Of a DNA stretch of 64,000 bases, positions 1 to 10,515 are shown in pieces. Numbering within the stretch: the stretch's first letter is position 1; each line of letters opens with the position of its first letter. The position numbers and the translations under genes were made by a program. The stretch comes from Flavobacteriales bacterium (GTDB taxonomy: Bacteria > Bacteroidota > Bacteroidia > Flavobacteriales_F > PHOS-HE28), in assembly GCA_016713865.1 (NCBI GenBank), contig JADJOG010000019.1, positions 1 to 64,000 of the forward strand. The letters run 5' to 3'. The notes beneath the pieces are model-generated. The model was given only the letters and a program-made list of their open reading frames with translations, did no database searches and was not told the DNA's origin.

Positions 1-1378
1 GGCGATGGCAGCTTCAACACCGTCGTTGACAAGTGCCACGGCACCGAGCTGGGCAGGATCCCTCATGCCACGGAGGCGCAGATGGAAGAAGCGATCGCCG
101 CTGCCTATGCGAGCCGCGATGTGTTGCGGAAGATGAGCGCCGGTGAGCGCAGCTCGAAGCTCGAAGCACTGGCCGCGTTGATCGCGAAGCACGAAGAAGA
201 GATTGCGCAGCTGATGGTGAAGGAGGCCGGCAAGCCCATCGGCGCGGCGCGGATCGAAGTCGCGCGGAGCATCACCACGGTGCGCACGGCGGCGGCGGAA
301 GCATTGCGTTTCGGCGGCGAGATCACGCCCATGGATTTCGGCGCTGGCGTTGGCAAAACGGCCTTCACCAAGCGCTTCCCCATCGGTGTCATCGCAGCGA
401 TCACGCCCTTCAACTTCCCGCTGAACCTGGTGCTGCACAAAGTGGCTCCAGCAATGGCCGTGGGCTGTCCTGTTGTGCTGAAGCCTTCGCCGCAAGCGCC
501 GTTGTGCGCCTTGGTGCTCGCACGTTTCATGGAAGAGATCGGCTGGCCGAAAGGCGCCTTCAGCGTGCTAATGTGCGGCGTGCCCGTGGCCGAGAAGCTC
601 GTGAAGGACGAACGCGTGGCCATGCTCAGCTTCACCGGTAGCGACAAGGTGGGTTGGCACCTAAAGAACATCTGCGGCAAGAAGAAGCTCGCCCTGGAAC
701 TGGGCGGCAACGCAGCGGTGATCATCGACGAAGGCACCGACCTCGCTGCTGCCGCGAAGACCGTTGCCATCGGCGCGAACGTATATGCCGGGCAGACCTG
801 CATAAGCGCAGCGCATCTATGCCGTGGAGAGCGTGTTCCCCCAGTTCCGGGATCAGCTCGTGAAGGAGTACGCCGCATTGAAGGCAGGTGATCCGGGCGA
901 TGCGAGCGTGACGGTCGGCCCCATCATCGACAAGGGGCATTTCGAGCGGATCGGCAGTTGGGTGGATGAAGCGGTGAAGGGCGGCGCGCAATTGCTCGCT
1001 GGCGGAAAGGCATAGATGCATCCGCGCAACGTGTACGCTCCGACCTTGCTCACCGGCACCAAGGACACCATGAAAGTGAGCTGCGCAGAAGTGTTCGGCC
1101 CTGTTGCTGTGCTGGAAGAAGTCGCCGACTTCAGCGCCGCCATCGCGCACGTGAACAACAGCACCTACGGACTGCAAGCGGGTGTCTTCACTGATAGCGT
1201 CGCGCACATGAAGCAGGCGCACGACGAGTTGGAAGTAGGCGGCATCATCATCGGCAACGTGCCGGGCTTCCGCATCGACAGCATGCCTTACGGCGGCATT
1301 AAGGACAGCGGCTTGGGGCGCGAAGGCGTGAAGTACGCGATGGAGGAGATGAGTGAGCCGAGGTTGATGGTGTACTGA
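1..1378 (+). CDS. Aldehyde dehydrogenase family protein, 5'-partial and disrupted
   Basis: NAD(P)-dependent oxidation of an aldehyde to a carboxylic acid in the cytoplasm is expected from the family. The frame is open from base 1, so the start lies outside the window. Visible hallmarks are ITPFNFPLNLVLHK in the cofactor fold, TGSDKVG, the general-base Glu in ELGG (about 697) and the nucleophilic Cys in GQTCIS (799-801). The frame then changes near 808: the ORF runs into nonsense, but the next frame continues with QRIYAVESVFPQF. A second lesion is an in-frame TAG at 1013-1015, after which the same frame resumes (MHPRNVYAPTLLTGT) and runs to a normal C-terminus (YGGIKDSGLGREG). Either the gene is a pseudogene or, more likely given the whole window, the lesions are sequence errors. 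Substrate cannot be told. Confidence 0.85.
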
Positions 1379-1515
1379 TCGCATCCATGGGTCCTGAACC
1401 GCAATTTGCGGGCAGGTGGGCGCTTGTTTCGAACGACCGAAGGGGTTAGCTTGCCTCGCCCATTCAGCATACCGTGCGTGGTTCCCGCTCGATCGCGCAC
1501 CAATACGATTCCGCC

Positions 1516-4500
1516 ATGCGCTTCTTTACAGTCAACCGCAAGCCCATCATCGCCCTAGCGTGCATTGGTTTGTTCGCAGGACTCTCCGCGTTCGAAGAGA
1601 AGCAGGAACCCGCAGGAACAACGAAGGCTATTGGCAGCGGCGTCCCGGTTAACAGCTTCACCAATTTCGAATCGGCGCATGTGAACCCGCTGGCGCTCAC
1701 GCCAGATGGAACGAGGCTCTTGGCGGTGAACACGGGCAACAACACGCTGGAGGGGTTCGACGTGTCAGCAGCCGGCTTGGTGCACAACGCCAGCATCCCT
1801 GTTGGCCTCGATCCGGTAACGGTTCGCGCGCGCACCAACAACGAAGCCTGGGTAGTGTGCCAGGTGAGCGATGAGGTGAGCATCGTTGACCTCACGCTCA
1901 AAGCCACCGTGCGCAGCCTGCTCACCGAGAACGAGCCTGCCGATGTGGTGTTCGCTGGAAGCCCAATGAAAGCCTTCGTGAGTTGTGCCGAGCAAGAGAT
2001 GGTACAGGTGTTCAACCTGTCGGATCTGAATGCCGCGCCCACCAACGTGCTGCTCAAGGGCGAGCAGCCAAGGGCTTTAGCCGTGAGCACCGATGGCGCC
2101 ACGGTGTATTGCGCCTTCTTCGAGAGCGGGAACCAGACCACGGTGGTGCCCGGCAACGTGTTCCATGCTGGTGGCTTCTGCTCTCCGCAGGGCGGCTGCA
2201 CCACCATCGCGAACGATGTGGCGCGCGTAACCGGGCCTTATGGCGGAACCACTCCGGTGCCCAATGCCGGCGCTGGCTTCAACCCGCCAATGAACCCCAA
2301 TAACCCGGCGCCTCCCGGCAACAACAGCATGGTGGTTCGGAAGAACGCTGCTGGGCAATGGATGGATGACAATGGCGGAAACTGGACCGCGATCGTGAGC
2401 GGCGGTGGCGGGGTGCGTCAATCCGGTTGGGACATGCCCGACCGCGACGTCGCCATCATCAATGCGAACACGCCCACGACGGCCAGCACCACCTATAAGC
2501 AGACGTTAGGCAACATCCTCATGGCGATGAGCGTGCGGCCAACCACAGGCGAGGTGTTCGTCGTAGGCACAGATGCCACCAATGAGAAGCGCTTCGAACC
2601 CAATCTGCGCGGGAACTTCCTCACGGTGAACGTCTCGCGATTCCTGGGTGCAGGCGCTGTCACGCGCACCGACCTGAACCCGCACATCAACTACAGCACG
2701 CATAGCTCGCCCCCGGCGCTGCGCAAGCAGAGCATCGGTGATCCGCGCGCGATCGCATGGCGGGCCGATGGCAGCACTGCATACGTAACCGGCATGGGCA
2801 GCAATAACGTGATCATGATCAATGCACTGGGCGCACGAACGAGCCCCGACCCGATCGTGGTGGGCGAAGGACCAACGGGCATCGTGATCCACGAATCCAG
2901 CGGGCGCGCTTTTGTGCTGAACAAGTTCGGCGGCAGCGTGAGCACGATTGATCTGGCCTCGAGCAAGGAAACAGCGCGCACCTCCTACTTCGACCCCACG
3001 CCACAAGTGATCAAGGTGGGGCGCAAGCACCTGTACGACACGCACCTCGGCAGCGGTCACGGCCACATCAGCTGCGGCAGTTGCCATGTGGATGGCCGTT
3101 GGGACCGATTGGCCTGGGACCTTGGCAACCCGGCGGGAAACATGGTCACGGTGAATGACCCCGCTGGCAACAAGACCTTCCATCCGATGAAGGGATTGAA
3201 GACGACGCAGTTCCTCATCGACATCATCAACCGCGGAACAGGCAAGTTGCACTGGCGCGGCGACAAAACTCTTTCCATGATTTCGCCGGTGCCTTCCAGG
3301 ATCCGCAAGGCTTGAGCGCACCGCTCGATGTGGTGGGCATGCAGGAGTTCAGCGATTTCCTCGCCGCAACCTGGTACGTGCCCAATCCCTACCGCACCAT
3401 TCGACCGGACACGAGCCTCATTGCCGCCACCGTTGAGCGCATGAACAATCGCGTCCGCTTCACCGGCAACACCTTCCAGACCATCCCGACGGCTGGTGTG
3501 CGCCTCTTTGTCTCCGTGAACATCAACTGCTCGCACTGCCACCAGACAGGCAGCGGCCGTGGTCATCTTCCGGGCAATGGCAGCAACAGCGGCGCAGGCA
3601 GCCCGCCCATCGTGAACATGACCAACAATACGAACATGGTGCCCGACCTGCGGAGCGCATACCGCAAGAATGGCTTCTTCTTCAACACGAACGAATGCAC
3701 GAGTGGATTCGGCATGATGAGCGATGGCGTGATGCAGACCCTCTTCAATGAGACCGGCACCAACCATTATCTCGGCGATTATGAGCCTGAGCTGCTCAGC
3801 TGGAGCGGTGGCATCACGCAGGCCAATAGCCCGCAGAGCTATGGCTTCGACCTGGTGCATTCGGCGCAAGATGCCCTGCCAGCAGTGGGCATGCGCATGA
3901 CCATCAATGGCAGCGTGGGCAGCACGGGACGTGTTGGTAGCCTGCTCGCATGGACCAACAAATACCCCAATGATTACGCGCTCGTGGTGAAGGGCCGCTG
4001 GAACAACGAGAGCCGTGGCTTCTATTACCTGGGCAGCAACAACTACCAGCCCGATCAGAATGGCGCCGCAGCGGTTACGCACGCCGCGCTCATCGCGCAT
4101 GCACAGGCCGGCAATCCGCTCACATGGACAGTCGTGCATCCCAGCACGCGCATCCGCCATGGCGTTGATCGCGACATGGACGGCATCTTCGATTACACCG
4201 ATGGCGATAGCGAGCTGGCGTTGACGATGTTCCTCGAAGGCCCGCTGAACGGCACCACCATGCGCACCGACCTGAAAGCTGCTGGGCTGATTCCTGCCCA
4301 AGACCCTTATGGCTTGGGAGCAACGGCGAGCCAATCCCTCATGGATCGCGCCGGCTCCAATGCTCCGGTCGATTGGGTGATGGTGCAGCTGCGCAGCGCC
4401 GCGAACCATGCCAATGCGATTGATGAGCGCGCCGCCATGCTTCTGGCCAACGGCAAGGTTGTAATGCCCAATGGCGAAGAACCGCTACGGTTCCCGAACG

Positions 4501-4913
4501 CGCCGCGCGGCAGCTATAAGGTGGCCGTATGGCATCGCAATCACTTGGGCGCGATGACGAATGCGGCATCCGCATTCGGAACAGGGCCGGTGAGCATCAA
4601 CCTCGGCGATCCGGCCTTGGCCACCTATGGAACCGATGCGCGCAAGATCATCGGCTCCATCGCGGCGCTCTGGGCGGGCGATACCGATGGCAACGGCACG
4701 TTGCGCTATACCGGCCAGTTCAATGACCGCGACCCTGTTCTGGTGCGAATCGGCGGCAGCATTCCCACGGCCACAACAACTGGCTACTTCAGCGAGGACG
4801 TCAACCTCGATGGCGTGGTGCGCTACACCAACCAGAACAACGATCGTGATCCCATTCTGGTGAATGTGGGCGGAAACGTGCCCACGACTACACGGCAGGA
4901 GCAGTTGCCATAA
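1516..4913 (+). CDS. Giant di-heme YVTN beta-propeller protein (frameshifted)
   Basis: Exported protein of about 1,130 residues. ATG 1516 is chosen because it opens a signal peptide (MRFFTVNRKPIIALACIGLF); the longer ORF start at 1474 would bury it. The first half has YVTN-type propeller repeats (TPDGTRLLAVNTGNNTLE, RADGSTAYVTGMGSNNV). A first haem-binding CxxCH is CGSCH (about 3073-3087) and a second is CSHCH (about 3529-3543), as in di-haem cytochrome c peroxidase/MauG-like proteins. The frame changes near 3268: the upstream ORF ends at 3315, while the other frame reads FHDFAGAFQDPQGLSAPLDV and runs to 4913. The C-terminus holds two copies of a D-x-[DN]-x-[DN]-G element followed by RYT-x-Q-x-NDRDP, an unnamed Ca-binding-like tail that stands where a T9SS domain would be. 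Electron-transfer or oxidase role is inferred; the substrate is unknown. Confidence 0.75.
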
Positions 4914-4959
4914 GCGGCCTTGGCTATAAGTTGGGGGCTGTCGCTTTCGCGCAGTCGAG

Positions 4960-6015
4960 TTAGTGCCGCAACGAGGTCCCGTTCTGGAGGTAATCGCCTA
5001 GGCCTCTGCCTTTCTCCAGCTTCTCTAGCCTACTTACCAACTTATCCAAGTTGCGGAAGTGGATGTAGCTCTTGCGGTACTTCTGCACCTCGAAGGCCGG
5101 TGAGCCCATGTAGGCTTCGCCCGCCTTCGTGTCCTTGCTGATGCCGCTCTGCGCCGCGATGATGGTGCCGTCAGCGATCTTCAAGTGGCCGATGATGCCC
5201 ACCTGTCCGCTGAACATGCAGTTCTTGCCGATCTTGGTGGAGCCCGCCACCACGCCGCCCGCCGCGTAGTACGTGTTCTCGCCCACCTCCACATTGTGCG
5301 CGATGTGTATCAGGTTATCGAACTTGACTCCCTTGCGCAGGATGGTTGAGCCAAGCGTGGCGCGGTCGATGGCGCAGTTGGCGCCGATCTCCACATCGTC
5401 CTCGATCACCACGTTGCCGATCTGCGGGATCTTGGCGCCGCCATCGGGGCCCGTGGCGAAGCGGAAACCATCGCTGCCGATTACCGTGCCGCTGTGGATG
5501 ATCGCGCGCGCCCCGATCACGCAATCGGAGTAGATGGTCACGTTGGCGAAGACGGTGGTGTTATCACCGATCACCACGTTGTCGCCGATGTACGCATGCG
5601 GGTAGATCTTCACGTTGCTGCCGATCCGCGCGTTCTCGCCGATGAAAGCCAGCGCGCCGATGTAGCAGTTGTCGCCGTGCGTGGCGCCGCTACTGATCAC
5701 CGCCTGCGGCGACACGCCCTTCTTGTCGAGCTTGATGGTGTTGTACATCTCCAGCACCTTGGCGAAGGCGCCCTGCGCATCGGCCACGCGCACCAGCGTC
5801 GTCTTCACCGGACCGCTGAGCTCGAATGCCTTGCCGATGATGACCACGCTCGCGGTGGTGTCATAGACGTATTGCGTGTACGCCGGATTCGCCAGGAAGG
5901 ACAGCGATCCCGCGCCGCCCTCCTCGATCTTCGAGAGCTTGCTCACGGTGGCGTTGGGGTCTCCTTCAACGGTGCCTTGCAGGAGCTGGGCGATCTGGGC
6001 TGCGGTGAATTGCAT
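4960..6015 (-). CDS. lpxD: UDP-3-O-(3-hydroxyacyl)glucosamine N-acyltransferase
   Basis: Transfers a 3-hydroxyacyl chain from ACP to the 2-amino group of UDP-3-O-acylglucosamine, an early step of lipid A synthesis in the cytoplasm. The protein is 351 residues, normal for the family. The N-terminal LpxD domain ([15 protein letters not shown], about residues 34-48) is followed by a left-handed beta-helix of hexapeptide repeats ([26 protein letters not shown]). The catalytic His lies in [15 protein letters not shown] start at ATG 6015 ([12 protein letters not shown]) instead of the longer ORF start at 6096, because a TACCTTGG promoter element sits at 6044-6037 on the same strand, inside that extension. 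It is alone here, without the lpxC/fabZ or lpxA partners often found next to it. The frame is intact. Confidence 0.93.
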   Translation of the reverse strand: MQFTAAQIAQLLQGTVEGDPNATVSKLSKIEEGGAGSLSFLANPAYTQYVYDTTASVVIIGKAFELSGPVKTTLVRVADAQGAFAKVLEMYNTIKLDKKGVSPQAVISSGATHGDNCYIGALAFIGENARIGSNVKIYPHAYIGDNVVIGDNTTVFANVTIYSDCVIGARAIIHSGTVIGSDGFRFATGPDGGAKIPQIGNVVIEDDVEIGANCAIDRATLGSTILRKGVKFDNLIHIAHNVEVGENTYYAAGGVVAGSTKIGKNCMFSGQVGIIGHLKIADGTIIAAQSGISKDTKAGEAYMGSPAFEVQKYRKSYIHFRNLDKLVSRLEKLEKGRGLGDYLQNGTSLRH

Positions 6016-6036
6016 GTGCTGGGTTCTTCGAGGTCG

Positions 6037-6044
6037 CCAAGGTA
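6037..6044 (-). promoter_or_regulatory. Bacteroidota -7 promoter element for lpxD
   Basis: TACCTTGG on the minus strand, 22 bases before the lpxD ATG. It resembles the Bacteroidota housekeeping -7 box TANNTTTG. It lies back to back with the vapB-like promoter, so the 69-base gap holds two divergent promoters. No clear -33 TTG was fixed. Confidence 0.4.
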
Positions 6045-6072
6045 TCTGTTGGACGAACCGCGCGACTGACGC

Positions 6073-6080
6073 TACCTTCG
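6073..6080 (+). promoter_or_regulatory. Bacteroidota -7 promoter element for vapBC
   Basis: TACCTTCG, ending 4 bases before the ATG at 6085, with a TTGG at 6049-6052 about 20 bases upstream as a possible -33 element. With the usual start a few bases past the box, transcription would begin at or next to the ATG, so the mRNA may be leaderless. Confidence 0.5.
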
Positions 6081-6084
6081 TGGC

Positions 6085-6294
6085 ATGAGCGCGCACTTCC
6101 AGTTCACCCAGCTCTCTTCGCTTCCTGCCGATGTGCGTGAACAGGTAATGGAGTTCATCGCCTTCCTGATGGAGCGCCTCACGCGATTGCCCGAGGATCC
6201 GAAAGAGCGCAAGCTGGGACTGGCCAAGGGCCTGCTTGAGATTCCTCCCGACTTCGACGAGCCCTTGGAGGATATGAAGCCCTACATGGAATGA
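6085..6294 (+). CDS. DUF2281/VapB-like antitoxin
   Basis: A 69-residue protein that probably neutralises the PIN-domain toxin encoded directly downstream. It begins with a helical segment ([19 protein letters not shown]) and ends with an acidic, proline-rich tail ([14 protein letters not shown]), the layout of DUF2281-type antitoxins in which the tail wraps the toxin active site. Its stop codon overlaps the toxin start in ATGA (6291-6294), so translation is probably coupled. Such operons are normally autoregulated by the antitoxin complex; no operator was identified here beyond the promoter element at 6073. The frame is intact. The toxin partner makes the assignment fairly firm, though the protein alone is too short to be certain. 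Confidence 0.75.
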   Translation: MSAHFQFTQLSSLPADVREQVMEFIAFLMERLTRLPEDPKERKLGLAKGLLEIPPDFDEPLEDMKPYME

Positions 6295-6676
6295 GGGTCC
6301 TGCTCGACACGCATTCCGTGTTGTGGCTCATCACGGAAGACCCATCCCTTCCGGAGCGCGCGAGAAGCATCGCGAAAGCAACCAGCAATGCTTGCTTCGT
6401 GAGCGCTGCCTCGCTTTGGGAGATCAGCATCAAGCACTCTATCGGGAAGCTGCATCTGAAGACCGGCCTGGACCACATCTTCCTGCTGATCCGTCAGACA
6501 GGCTTCGAGGTCCTGCCCATCTCTGAGCGGCACATGCTCGAAAGTGCCAAGCTTCCATTCCATCATCGGGACCCCTTCGATGCATGTTGGTGGCTCAGGC
6601 GGCTTGTGAAGACTTGACGGTCATGACCAAGGATCCGCAATTCTCTGCCTACAGCACGGCGGTCGTCTGGTCTTAA
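6291..6676 (+). CDS. PIN-domain VapC-type toxin RNase (frameshifted near the 3' end)
   Basis: PIN-domain proteins of VapC type are Mg-dependent RNases that cut tRNA or rRNA when free of antitoxin. The N-terminus has the first acidic residue in [14 protein letters not shown], and [14 protein letters not shown] carries the conserved Glu. The C-terminal acidic cluster is in HHRDPFD. Near 6583 the sequence reads FDACWW, whereas one added base gives FDRMLVAQA and continues as [20 protein letters not shown] to a TAA at 6674-6676. That gives the usual family length of about 128 residues. As read, the ORF stops at 6617 and loses the last strand of the PIN fold. Whether the lesion is real, giving an inactive toxin, or a sequence error cannot be told here; other lesions in the window favour error. 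Confidence 0.8.
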
Positions 6677-6695
6677 GGCGGGTCTGCTGCGATCC

Positions 6696-8496
6696 ATGGA
6701 ACCGCTCGACGTCCGCGAGAAAGTCCGCCTCCTGCCCCACCAGCCGGGGGTCTATCAGTTCCTCGACTTCAGCGGGCGCATCATTTACATCGGCAAGGCT
6801 AAGGACCTGCGCAACCGCGTCAGCAGCTACTTCAACAAGCAGAAGTTCGAGACCGGCAAGACGGCCAAGCTCGTGGCCAACATCACGGATGTGAACATCA
6901 TCGTGGTGGCCACCGAGTTCGATGCGCTGCTGCTCGAGAACTCGCTCATCAAACAGCATCAGCCACGCTACAACGTGATGCTGAAGGACGACAAGAGCTA
7001 CCCGTGGATCCGCATCCGCAACGAGCGATTCCCGCGCGTGGAGGGCATGCGCAATCCGGAGGACGACGGCAGCGAGTACTACGGCCCCTACGCCAGCAGC
7101 CGCGTGATGAAGACCGTGGTGGAGCTGGTGAACACCATGTACAAGCTGCGCACTTGCAACTACGACCTCAGCGAGCGCAACATCGAGCGCAAGAAGTACA
7201 AGCGCTGCCTCGAGTTCCACCTCGGCAACTGCAAGGCCCCGTGCGAAGGCCTTCAGCCGCAGGCTGAATACGACGCGCACGTGAAGCAGATCCGCCAGAT
7301 CGTGCGCGGCCGCGCGCGGCGTGGCCAACCTGCTGAAGGATCAGATGCACATCCACGCCGACGCGCTCGAATTCGAGAAAGCCGAAGTGCTGCGCACGCG
7401 CATCGAGCAACTGGAGCGCTACCAAGCGCGCAACACCATCGTGCATGCCGACATCGGCGATGTGGACGTGTTCGCCTTGGCCATCGATGCCGGCGGTGCC
7501 TGCGTGAACTACCTGCGCGTGATCGACGGCGCCGTGGTGCATGGCATCACCGTGGAGCTGAAGCCGAAGCTCGAAGAAACCGAAGCCGAACTATTGCAGC
7601 TCGCCATCGCCGAATTGCGTGAGCGCTTCAAGAGCTCTGCGCCCGAGGCCATCGTGCCGCTCGACCCCGGCATCGAGGTGCCTGGCCTCGCCTTCACCAT
7701 TCCGCAGCGCGGCGACAAGAAGGCGCTGCTGGAACTGAGCGAGCGCAACGCCAAGTACTTCCTTCTCGACAAGCGCAAGCAGGAGAAGCTCGTTGATCCA
7801 GAAGCCGCCACCAACCGCATCCTCGAGCAGCTGAAGCAGGACCTCCGCCTCAGCGAATTGCCGCGCCACATCGAGTGCTTCGACAACAGCAACACGCAAG
7901 GCACCGACCCCGTGAGCGCATGCGTGGTATTCAAGGATGCCAAGCCCAGCAAGAAGGACTACCGTCACTTCAACATCCGAACGGTGCAAGGCCCCGACGA
8001 TTTCGCGAGCATGGAAGAAGCCGTTGAGCGCCGCTACACGCGACTGATCGCCGAGGGCGAGCCGCTGCCCCAGCTGGTGGTGATCGATGGCGGCAAAGGG
8101 CAGTTGCACGCCGCCACCAATGTGTTCGATCGCCTCGGTCTGCGCGGCAAGATCGCGGTGGTAGGCATCGCGAAGAAGCTAGAGGAACTCTACTTCCCCG
8201 ACGACTCCGTGCCGCTGCACATCGACAAGCGCAGCTCCTCGCTGAAGGTGATCCAGCACATGCGCAACGAGGCGCACCGCTTCGGCATAACGCATCACCG
8301 CGGCAAGCGCAGCAAGCGCATCATCAAAACGGGCCTGGAGTCCATCGCCGGCATCGGCCCCGGCACCGCACAGAAACTGCTCACGCGCTTCGGCAGCATC
8401 AAGGGCATCAAGGAGGCGATGGATGAGGATGTGATCGCCACTGTTGGCGCGAAGAAGGCGGAGGTGGTGATCAAGGGGCTGGCACAAGCGAATTGA
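6696..8496 (+). CDS. uvrC: Excinuclease ABC subunit C (frameshifted)
   Basis: UvrC makes the 3' and 5' incisions around UvrAB-marked DNA lesions in nucleotide-excision repair. The N-terminal GIY-YIG nuclease is clear (GVYQFLDFSGRIIYIGKAKD, residues about 19-38). A Cys-rich segment (CNYDLSERNIERKKYKRC) is followed by the UVR motif, the RNase H-like second nuclease (IECFDNSNTQGTDPVSAC) and tandem helix-hairpin-helix motifs at the C-terminus (SIAGIGPGTAQKLL). The frame changes near 7312 within a GC-only run: the first ORF reads on to 7622 as nonsense, while the second frame continues ANLLKDQMHIHADALEFEKA. Joined, the protein is about 600 residues, normal for UvrC. A real null would be unusual, so sequencing error is favoured. 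Confidence 0.93.
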
Positions 8497-8497
8497 G

Positions 8498-9648
8498 ATG
8501 CGCGCACCGCTCCTGCTCATAGCCGCCCTGCTCTTCGCACCAGCATTCCCGCAGTTCGATGCGCGGCTCGACTCCCTCGCCCAAGACCGCATGGCCAGTT
8601 GGATGAAGCCCAACGGCCGCCACAAGCGTCACAACTTCCAGTTCCACTTCCGGTATGGCGCGCACTACCGTTTCGATGGCGCGCTGGGGCAGGTGAGCAA
8701 GCGCAACACCACCAGCCTTGCCGGTCACCGCTACAAGACGGCCAGCGTGGCCAAGACCTTCGTGGCGGTGCTTGCCCTGCAACTCGTGGAGCAGGGCCGC
8801 ATCGGGCTCGATAGCGCCGTGGCGCATTACCTCCCTGATGCGCTGGTGCGTCCGCTGGTGCGCGTGAAGGGCCGCGATCTGGGCCACACCATTACGGTGC
8901 GTCAACTGCTGGCGCACACCGGTGGGCTGTCCGATTACATCTTCGACGATTGGCGTTTCCTGCTGCGCACGCAGTTGCGGCCACGCAAGGCGCACACGCC
9001 GCAGGGGCATCTGCGCAACACCGTGCGGCACGGCATGGCCAAACGCAAGACGGCGATGCCGGGCAGCCGTTTCCACTATTCCGATACGGGCTACCTGCTG
9101 CTCGCACTGGTGGTGGAGCAGGCGGGCGGCGCGCCACTGAACACCCAATTGCAAGAGCGCATCTGCACGCCCCTCGGCCTGCGCGACACCTACACCGACA
9201 GTTGGGACAGCAGCTACACGCACATGATGCACCAGTACCACGGCCGACGCGATGTCACCGAAGTGCTGCACCCCTCGGTGGAGTTCGGCGGCGGCGCGAT
9301 GCTTTCCAGCACGGCCGATGCTGGGCCTTCATCAATGCGCTGGCCAAGGGCGAGCTCTACCGCGAGCGCAGCACCTTGGATCTGATGCTCACGCACCATT
9401 CGCCCAACTACGGGCTGGGCATCGACGTGATCCGCTTCGACGCGAGACCCTCGGGCGTCACCGGCCTCGACTCGCTGACGATGATCGGGCACAGCGGCTT
9501 CTTCGGCGTGAACATGTACCACATCCCGGAGCTTGATGTGACCTGGGTGAGCAGCATCGGGCAAGTGAAGGGCTTCGCGAAGGAAGGCCGCGCCTTGCCG
9601 TGGTGGGCGCTGCTGAAGGAGTGCGTGGCGGTGTATGGGCGGGAGTGA
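8498..9648 (+). CDS. Serine hydrolase, beta-lactamase/class C PBP-like (frameshifted)
   Basis: Exported penicillin-binding-protein-like hydrolase of about 383 residues. It begins one base after the uvrC stop, with a signal peptide (MRAPLLLIAALLFAPAFPQ). The SxxK nucleophile motif is SVAK in ASVAKTFVAVLALQL; the Tyr motif is YSDTGY; the C-terminal triad equivalent is HSG in IGHSGFFGVN. The frame changes near 9322 (ADAGPSS in one frame, AWAFINALAKGELYRERS in the other), splitting it into two ORFs ending at 9385 and 9648. Family members include D-alanyl-D-alanine carboxypeptidases, esterases and amino-peptidases, so the substrate remains open. Position suggests co-transcription with uvrC but not a shared function. 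Confidence 0.82.
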
Positions 9649-9757
9649 GGGTGTTGCATCATTCGCTGTCCTTATTTGAATCGCTGCGGAATGTGTGTGC
9701 GGGAATAGCGCATCCGATTCGCCCTATACCTTGCCCGTCCCGCTTGCGGGAGAACCC

Positions 9758-10513
9758 ATGGAGCCCTGCGCCAATTGCTGCGAGCCTTTCGATACCGCGT
9801 TCTGCCCAGCATGCGGGCAGAAACGCATGAAGCCGGGCGTGCGGCTGGCCGAGGTGATCGGCGATTTCGTCTCTTCGCTCTACAACGTGGATGCCCCGCT
9901 GCCGCGCACCTTTCTGACGTTCCTGCGCGGACCAGCGAAACTCACGCGGGCCTTCCTCGTCGGCAAGCGCAAGGCCTTCACGCCACCGGTGCGCTACTTC
10001 CTCTTCGGCGTGGCCTACTACTACATCATGCGGTGGGTGCTGAACTGGGACCCCGTGGATAGCGCAGTCTCCGCAGCGGGCGGAGACCCTTCAGTGCAAA
10101 CCGGCGCCATGCGCGTGAACCACTGGATGAGCAAGAACGTGAACCTGTTGCTCCCGATCCTCACGATCGTCCTCGCTACGTTCGACCGCATGCTCTTCAT
10201 GCGCACCCAATTGAGTTGGGTTGAGCGGCTGGTACACTATCTCTTCGCTGCCGGAACCTACTTGCTCATCTCCACCACCTTACTTCCGCTCACGGTGGTG
10301 TGGCCAGCGATCCAGCTGCTCAATTTCTTCATCATTTTCGGTGTGATCATCTGGGCCACCATCGCGCTTCACCACAAGAGCGCATGGAATGTCATCAAGG
10401 CATTGGTGATGACTCCTGTGAGCTTCACGCTCTACATCGTCCTGTGCTCCATCCTGGTGGCGCTGCTGATCGGCGTTCCATTGCATGACTTGGTAGTGCG
10501 CCCTGCGCGCTGA
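9758..10513 (+). CDS. DUF3667 domain membrane protein, copy 1
   Basis: Integral membrane protein of unknown function, about 251 residues. ATG 9758 is chosen because it opens directly into a zinc-ribbon (CANC then CPACGQK) and is preceded by a GGGAGA run; the longer ORF start at 9695 adds residues with no family support. After the ribbon come a short amphipathic stretch and at least four hydrophobic segments (VRYFLFGVAYYYIM, NLLLPILTIVLATF, LFAAGTYLLISTTLLPLTVV, FTLYIVLCSILVALLIGV). A second DUF3667 gene lies 1 kb downstream with a glycosyltransferase between them, and gene spacing is 2-10 bases, so this is probably the first gene of a five-gene transcript. The frame is intact. The biochemical role of the family is not established. 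Confidence 0.8.
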   Translation: MEPCANCCEPFDTAFCPACGQKRMKPGVRLAEVIGDFVSSLYNVDAPLPRTFLTFLRGPAKLTRAFLVGKRKAFTPPVRYFLFGVAYYYIMRWVLNWDPVDSAVSAAGGDPSVQTGAMRVNHWMSKNVNLLLPILTIVLATFDRMLFMRTQLSWVERLVHYLFAAGTYLLISTTLLPLTVVWPAIQLLNFFIIFGVIIWATIALHHKSAWNVIKALVMTPVSFTLYIVLCSILVALLIGVPLHDLVVRPAR

Positions 10514-10515
10514 AC

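Noticed and set aside
3057..4409. 450-codon ORF on the minus strand over the di-haem protein
   Set aside because: It is antisense to a clear coding frame, His/Ala/Val-rich and without any motif; such long shadows are common at this GC content.
9695..9757. Longer start for DUF3667 copy 1
   Set aside because: The added 21 residues are not family-like and the ATG at 9758 has a GGGAGA sequence before it and opens into the zinc-ribbon.
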